Origin: JBNJEM01 sp051745935
GTDB taxonomy: Bacteria; Planctomycetota; Planctomycetia; Pirellulales; Pirellulaceae
DNA length: 10,903 bases
Direction of reading: 5' to 3'
NCBI GenBank assembly: GCA_051745935.1
Contig: JBNJEM010000224.1
Location: 1-10,903 of the forward strand
Shown here: one piece after another, positions 7,230-10,903 of the stretch
How positions within the stretch are numbered: the stretch's first letter is position 1
How the letters are laid out: every line of letters starts with the position of its first letter
Made by a program: the position numbers and the translations under genes
The notes under the pieces: generated by a model
The model's input: only the letters and a program-made list of their open reading frames with translations
Database searches by the model: none
Told to the model about the DNA's origin: nothing

Positions 7230-9290
7230 ATGAAGAAGAACTGTTTCGTGGAAACGATCGGCGAACGGTGTAGACGCTGCTACACGTGCGTGCGAGAGTG
7301 CCCGTCAAAGGCGATTCGCATCCAGGACGGGCAGGCTGGCGTGATTCCCGACCGTTGCGTGGGCTGCGGGAATTGCGTGCGAGTCTGTTCCCAAAACGCC
7401 AAACGGGCGGTCGGCACGGCGGGCGATGTTGCCGCGCTGTTGAGCAACGGGCGTCCCACGGCGGCTTGTATTGCCCCCAGCTTTCCCGCCGAATTCAGCG
7501 AGATAGCTCCGGAAACGTTGGTCGGCATGGTCCGCTCGCTCGGCTTTGACCACGTCCACGAAGTAGGCTTCGGCGCCGACCTCGTGGCCGCGTGCTATCG
7601 CAAGCTAATCGAGGACGGCGAGGACGCCGGTCGGCATATCGCGAGCACTTGTCCCGCCATCATCGCGTACGTCGAGAAATACTTGCCCAGCGAAGCCGCC
7701 TCGCTCGTGCCGATCGTCTCTCCCATGGTCGCCACGGGACGGGCACTCAAGCGGGTGCACGGGGACGGGGTTCAGTCGGTATTCATCGGGCCGTGCATTG
7801 CTAAAAAGCGTGAGGCCCGCTCCCCGGAGATCGGAGACGCCGTCGCGGAGGTGCTGACGTTCGCCGAGCTGCGGGACATGTTCGAGGCGGCGGGGATTGA
7901 GCCTCGTGCCGTGGCGGCGTCGGACTTCGATCCTCCACGAGCCGGATTGGGAGCGATCTTTCCGGTCAGCCGCGGCCTGCTTCAAAACGCGGGAGTCAAG
8001 GAGGACTTGGTCTCCAGTACCGTGGTGGCCACCGATGGGCGTCAGAGTTTCGTCGACGCGTTGAAGGAATTTCAAAACAGGACACTGGACGCGCGCCTCC
8101 TGGAAGTGCTTGCCTGTAACGGCTGCGTCATGGGGGCGGGGATGACCACCGAAGCCCCGAAGTTCAGCCGCCGCGGAAGAGTCGGCGCCTACGCGCGGCG
8201 GCGGTTGAAACAGTCCGACCAACAGGCGTGGCGGGAATCGGTCGCCAGCTTTTCGGACCTGGATCTCTCCCGGAGCTTCCGGGCGGAGGACCAACGTTTT
8301 CCCGAACCTGACCCTGAAACGCTGCGGGAAATCCTGGCTGGGATGGGAAAGCACGAGCCGGAGGACGAGTTGAATTGTGGCGCCTGCGGGTACGATACGT
8401 GCCGGGAACATGCCATCGCCATCCACAAAGGGCTCGCGGAAAGTGAGATGTGTCTTCCGTTCAGCGTCGATCAGCTGCACCAAACCGTCGAGGAACTGCG
8501 CCTCTCGCACGAACAGCTGGCAAGTGCCCAAACGGCCCTCATGCAGTCGGAGAAACTGGCCAGTATGGGGCAATTGGCCGCGGGAATCGCGCACGAAGTG
8601 AACAATCCCCTCGGCGTGGTCCTGATGTACGCTCACCTGCTCTTGGACGAACAGGAGGACGAATCGCCGGTGCGCGAGGATCTGGCCATGATCGCCGAGC
8701 AGGCCGACCGTTGCAAGAGAATCGTCTCGCGCCTGCTCCACTTCGCCCGGCAGAATAAAATCTTTCGAGAAGAGACGGACGTGATCGAGTTGGTCGAACG
8801 GAGCACCAGACCGATTATTCCCCCGGACGGCATCGAAGTGGTCATCACCCATGACATCAAGAATCGAATGGCCGAAATCGACCGAGATCAGGTGCTCCAG
8901 GTCCTCACCAACCTCGTCACCAATGCCTGCGATGCCATGCCCGAAGGCGGGCGGGTACGGGTCGCGGCCCGCGACACCGACGCGGAGGTCATTATCGAGG
9001 TGAGCGATTCGGGGACCGGGATCCCCGAGGAACACCGGACTCGTATTTTCGATCCGTTCTTCACCACCAAACAGATCGGCGTGGGGACCGGCTTGGGGCT
9101 GGCGGTAACGTACGGCATCGTGAAGATGCACCGCGGCGATATTCAGGTGGAATCCAACACGGATCCCGAGAAGGGCCCAACCGGCACGACGTTCATCGTC
9201 TCCCTGCCACGCCACGAACCCCAAGAACCACCCTCCAATGAGGAGTCCCAGGTAACCGGGGGGCTATGGAGAGGGGATGCGAGCTCATGA
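7230..9290 (+). CDS. sensor histidine kinase with a [FeFe]-hydrogenase-like H-cluster input domain
   Basis: This 686-residue cytoplasmic sensor begins with a two-cluster ferredoxin domain (C14/17/20/24 and C43/46/49/53, plus C5). A hydrogenase-like domain (about 75-310) follows. It keeps candidate H-cluster ligands C141 (STCP), C189 (PCIAKK, with K192 and E195), C296 and C299 (ACNGCVMGAG). Thr140 replaces the proton-transfer Cys, and the MEE proton-path motif is absent. L3 is Cx2C instead of Cx3C. A third Fe-S domain (C383, C386, C391, C408) leads to a coiled coil (about 414-445). The kinase follows, with the phosphoacceptor H455 (AHEVNNP), N-box N561/N565, G1 DSGTGI (593-598), an F-box (607-614) and G2 GTGLGL (619-624). 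By analogy with sensory [FeFe]-hydrogenases it should sense H2 or redox state rather than turn over H2. The ribosome binding site is weak (GGGGAA before the ATG). The end overlaps the next gene. Confidence 0.9.
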   Translation: MKKNCFVETIGERCRRCYTCVRECPSKAIRIQDGQAGVIPDRCVGCGNCVRVCSQNAKRAVGTAGDVAALLSNGRPTAACIAPSFPAEFSEIAPETLVGMVRSLGFDHVHEVGFGADLVAACYRKLIEDGEDAGRHIASTCPAIIAYVEKYLPSEAASLVPIVSPMVATGRALKRVHGDGVQSVFIGPCIAKKREARSPEIGDAVAEVLTFAELRDMFEAAGIEPRAVAASDFDPPRAGLGAIFPVSRGLLQNAGVKEDLVSSTVVATDGRQSFVDALKEFQNRTLDARLLEVLACNGCVMGAGMTTEAPKFSRRGRVGAYARRRLKQSDQQAWRESVASFSDLDLSRSFRAEDQRFPEPDPETLREILAGMGKHEPEDELNCGACGYDTCREHAIAIHKGLAESEMCLPFSVDQLHQTVEELRLSHEQLASAQTALMQSEKLASMGQLAAGIAHEVNNPLGVVLMYAHLLLDEQEDESPVREDLAMIAEQADRCKRIVSRLLHFARQNKIFREETDVIELVERSTRPIIPPDGIEVVITHDIKNRMAEIDRDQVLQVLTNLVTNACDAMPEGGRVRVAARDTDAEVIIEVSDSGTGIPEEHRTRIFDPFFTTKQIGVGTGLGLAVTYGIVKMHRGDIQVESNTDPEKGPTGTTFIVSLPRHEPQEPPSNEESQVTGGLWRGDASS

Positions 9291-10489
9291 CCGCCAAGTT
9301 TCCGCCCGGAAAGGACCAAGGCAGTACGCCGGACAACGGCAACGAGACGCTTGATGTGCTTGTCGTCGATGACGAACCCGGAATGCGGGTCGGAGTGCGG
9401 CGAGTGCTGCGGGACCACCACGTCAGTATCCCTCGGGTCGAGGGAACAATCGGTTTCGACCTCCGGGAAGCCGAATCAGGCGAGGAAGCGCTCCGTTGCA
9501 TCGAGACAAACTGTCCCGACATTCTCTTGCTGGACCACAAGCTTCCGGGAATCAGCGGGCTTGAGGTCTTGAGCACAATCCAGCCCGACGAGGACACGGA
9601 CGTTCCGCTGGTCATCATGGTTACCGCGTACGCGTCGATCGAGATTGCCGTTACCGCGACGAAACGGGGAGCCTACGATTTCCTGGCTAAACCGTTCACG
9701 CCCACCGAACTGAGAAATGTTGTTGGCAAAGCAGCCGGACGCGTGGTGTTGGAACGGCATACCCGGCGGTTGGCCGAAGAAAAACGCCGGGTTCGGTTCG
9801 AGTTCATCCGCCTGCTGGGCCATGAACTGAAAGCCCCCATTGCCGCCGTCAAAGGCTATCTGGACATGCTGGACCGCCAGTCGCTGGGGCCAAACCTGGA
9901 CCAGTACGAGAAATGTATCGAGCGCTCCCGTCTTCGGCTGGAGGGAATGAACAAACTCATTATCGACCTGCTCGACCTGACCCGCATTGAATCCGGACAG
10001 GGCAAACGGGAGCTGACCGATGTCGACTTGAAGGAGACACTCGACACCGCCGTCGAACTAGCGAACGTCTCCGCCCGCGCCCGGGAGGTGAGCGTTGCCG
10101 CGGAGTGCAACGGCCCGCTTACGATGCGGGCAGACCGGAGTGAGATCGACATGGTGCTCAACAATCTCCTGTCCAACGCCGTCAAATACAACCGGCACGG
10201 AGGTCGGGTACGCGCGAGCATCGGGCAAGAGGGCGACCACGTGGTCGCCCGCGTGTCCGACACGGGAATCGGCATGTCGGCCGAAAACCTGGAAAAACTA
10301 TTCGGCGAATTCGTCCGCATCAAGAACCGGGAAACGAGGCATATTCTAGGCAGCGGCCTCGGGTTATCGATCGTGCGCAAAATCGCGCGGATTTATGGAG
10401 GTGACGTCCAGGTCGACAGCCAGCTCGGCGTCGGCAGCACTTTCACGGTCCGCCTGCGCAAGGATGGTGGCGATAGGGGATCAGACTGA
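9287..10489 (+). CDS. REC-histidine kinase hybrid
   Basis: This 400-residue protein has an N-terminal receiver domain (acidic D28/D29, phosphoacceptor D83, T113, K135 in AKPF). A short helical linker leads to a HisKA domain with H179 (GHELKAP). An HATPase domain follows (N-box N293/N297, G1 DTGIG at about 325-329, G2 GSGLGL at 355-360). The receiver has an insertion of about 12 residues between its first helix and second strand. No membrane segment or DNA-binding domain is visible. I chose ATG 9287 because it overlaps the preceding stop as ATGA, with GGAGAGGGG 10 nt upstream. ATG 9266 is in frame and would add 7 residues. Its receiver probably takes phosphate from the H-cluster kinase, which would make this a second stage of a phosphorelay. 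Its own target is not visible. Confidence 0.88.
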   Translation: MTAKFPPGKDQGSTPDNGNETLDVLVVDDEPGMRVGVRRVLRDHHVSIPRVEGTIGFDLREAESGEEALRCIETNCPDILLLDHKLPGISGLEVLSTIQPDEDTDVPLVIMVTAYASIEIAVTATKRGAYDFLAKPFTPTELRNVVGKAAGRVVLERHTRRLAEEKRRVRFEFIRLLGHELKAPIAAVKGYLDMLDRQSLGPNLDQYEKCIERSRLRLEGMNKLIIDLLDLTRIESGQGKRELTDVDLKETLDTAVELANVSARAREVSVAAECNGPLTMRADRSEIDMVLNNLLSNAVKYNRHGGRVRASIGQEGDHVVARVSDTGIGMSAENLEKLFGEFVRIKNRETRHILGSGLGLSIVRKIARIYGGDVQVDSQLGVGSTFTVRLRKDGGDRGSD

Positions 10490-10604
10490 CCGACTCCCGG
10501 CTGCCGAGTACGAGGGACCTCCGAGCCCATTGCGCGGGGACGGGGACACGCCTCCCAGCCGAGCCCCGGGACCGCCCGTTCTCGGTTTCCGGTGGTCGTT
10601 TCCT

Positions 10605-10620
10605 GCCCGCGCGGCGGGGC
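10605..10620 (+). terminator. possible terminator hairpin after the operon
   Basis: CCCGC (10606-10610) pairs with GCGGG (10614-10618) around a GCG loop. An outer G-C pair is possible with a bulge. It lies about 115 nt past the last stop codon but has no T-tract, so intrinsic termination is doubtful. Confidence 0.2.
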
Positions 10621-10750
10621 TTCGACTCGTCGGGGTTGCGACGCGGAAAATCCTCAACGGCCTGATCGGGGACCCTGCCCCCTGACACCCACGCGGCCCA
10701 ACCGTGTATGGTTCCGGCTCGTCCGGGTCAGAGTCTTCGGGCGTAACATG

Positions 10751-10800
10751 CGCGCACGGGGCGCGCATCCTTGACGTGAGCCGCGCGGCCCCGTGACGCG
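10751..10800. repeat. large imperfect inverted repeat
   Basis: The arm 10751-10766 (core CACGGGGC) pairs with 10783-10800 (core GCCCCGTG). This gives about 16 base pairs with two single-base bulges around a 16-nt loop. A competing perfect hairpin, ATGCGCGC/GCGCGCAT (10748-10755/10761-10768), shares its left arm. No T-run follows. It could be a factor-dependent terminator, an RNA-stabilising 3' structure or a protein-binding site. Confidence 0.5.
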
Positions 10801-10903
10801 GCCTGGCCCTGGGCTGATGAAAAACCCGAAAATCGGACAAAATAGAACAAGTGGGTTGTCCCGAGTTTGTCGCGCGTGCTTGATTGAAGAGTGGAAGATT
10901 TCG

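Larger units (their letters stand above)
10490..10903. other. downstream non-coding DNA
   Basis: I find no credible gene in this 414-bp tail. The open frames are Arg/Pro/Gly-rich shadows of high-GC DNA without a ribosome binding site or recognisable domain. The stretch contains a small GC hairpin at 10605-10620 and a large imperfect inverted repeat at 10751-10800. Base composition becomes more A-rich from about 10818, as might be expected ahead of another gene's control region. Confidence 0.5.

Noticed and set aside
7605..9224. Long 539-residue minus-strand open frame opposite the sensor kinase
   Set aside because: Same cause: third-position GC bias of the real + strand gene. No domain is recognisable.
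10395..10685. 96-residue open frame at the end of the hybrid kinase
   Set aside because: It starts inside the kinase HATPase domain in another frame, is Arg/Pro-rich, and has no recognisable domain.
1..10903. CRISPR arrays, tRNA or rRNA genes, insertion sequences
   Set aside because: I saw no regularly spaced repeats, tRNA-like cloverleaf, rRNA sequence or transposase motif in the window.

Overview
The window is a compact, high-GC bacterial locus with every gene on the + strand. It encodes a multi-subunit [FeFe]-hydrogenase together with its apparent regulators. The genes present indicate an anaerobe that makes or uses H2 and links it to NAD(P)H. The lineage cannot be fixed from this window. 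The genes run tightly from about 560 to 10489, with overlaps of 4 and 8 nt and gaps of no more than 54 nt, and read as one operon.

Region 1-559 is non-coding control DNA. It holds a sigma70-like promoter (TTGACG, 17-bp spacer, TAAAGT, 181-209) and three Rex-type inverted repeats at 213-230, 255-272 and 525-542. It also holds a long leader with small hairpins. The first gene, at 560, is rex itself, a redox (NADH/NAD+) sensing repressor, so the operon is very probably autoregulated by NADH.

Region 1196-6731 is the hydrogenase: hydC (NuoE-like [2Fe-2S] protein), hydB (NuoF-like NADH/FMN flavoprotein) and hydA (catalytic H-cluster subunit with an NuoG-like Fe-S relay). HydB is unusual. Its normal C-terminal ferredoxin domain is replaced by a complete GltD/NfnL-type module with 8 Cys, FAD and NAD(P)H sites, giving one 1088-residue polypeptide with two pyridine-nucleotide sites. 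This suggests an enzyme connecting H2, NADH and NADPH, and possibly ferredoxin by electron bifurcation. No HydE, HydF or HydG maturase lies in the window.

Region 6786-10489 is a signalling cassette: a stand-alone receiver protein, a sensor histidine kinase whose input is a degenerate [FeFe]-hydrogenase domain with extra Fe-S clusters, and a REC-histidine kinase hybrid. None of the three carries a DNA-binding output domain. The likely logic is that Rex reads NADH/NAD+ while the H-cluster-like kinase reads H2 or redox state and feeds a phosphorelay whose output is elsewhere. The tail 10490-10903 has no credible gene but holds a strong imperfect inverted repeat.
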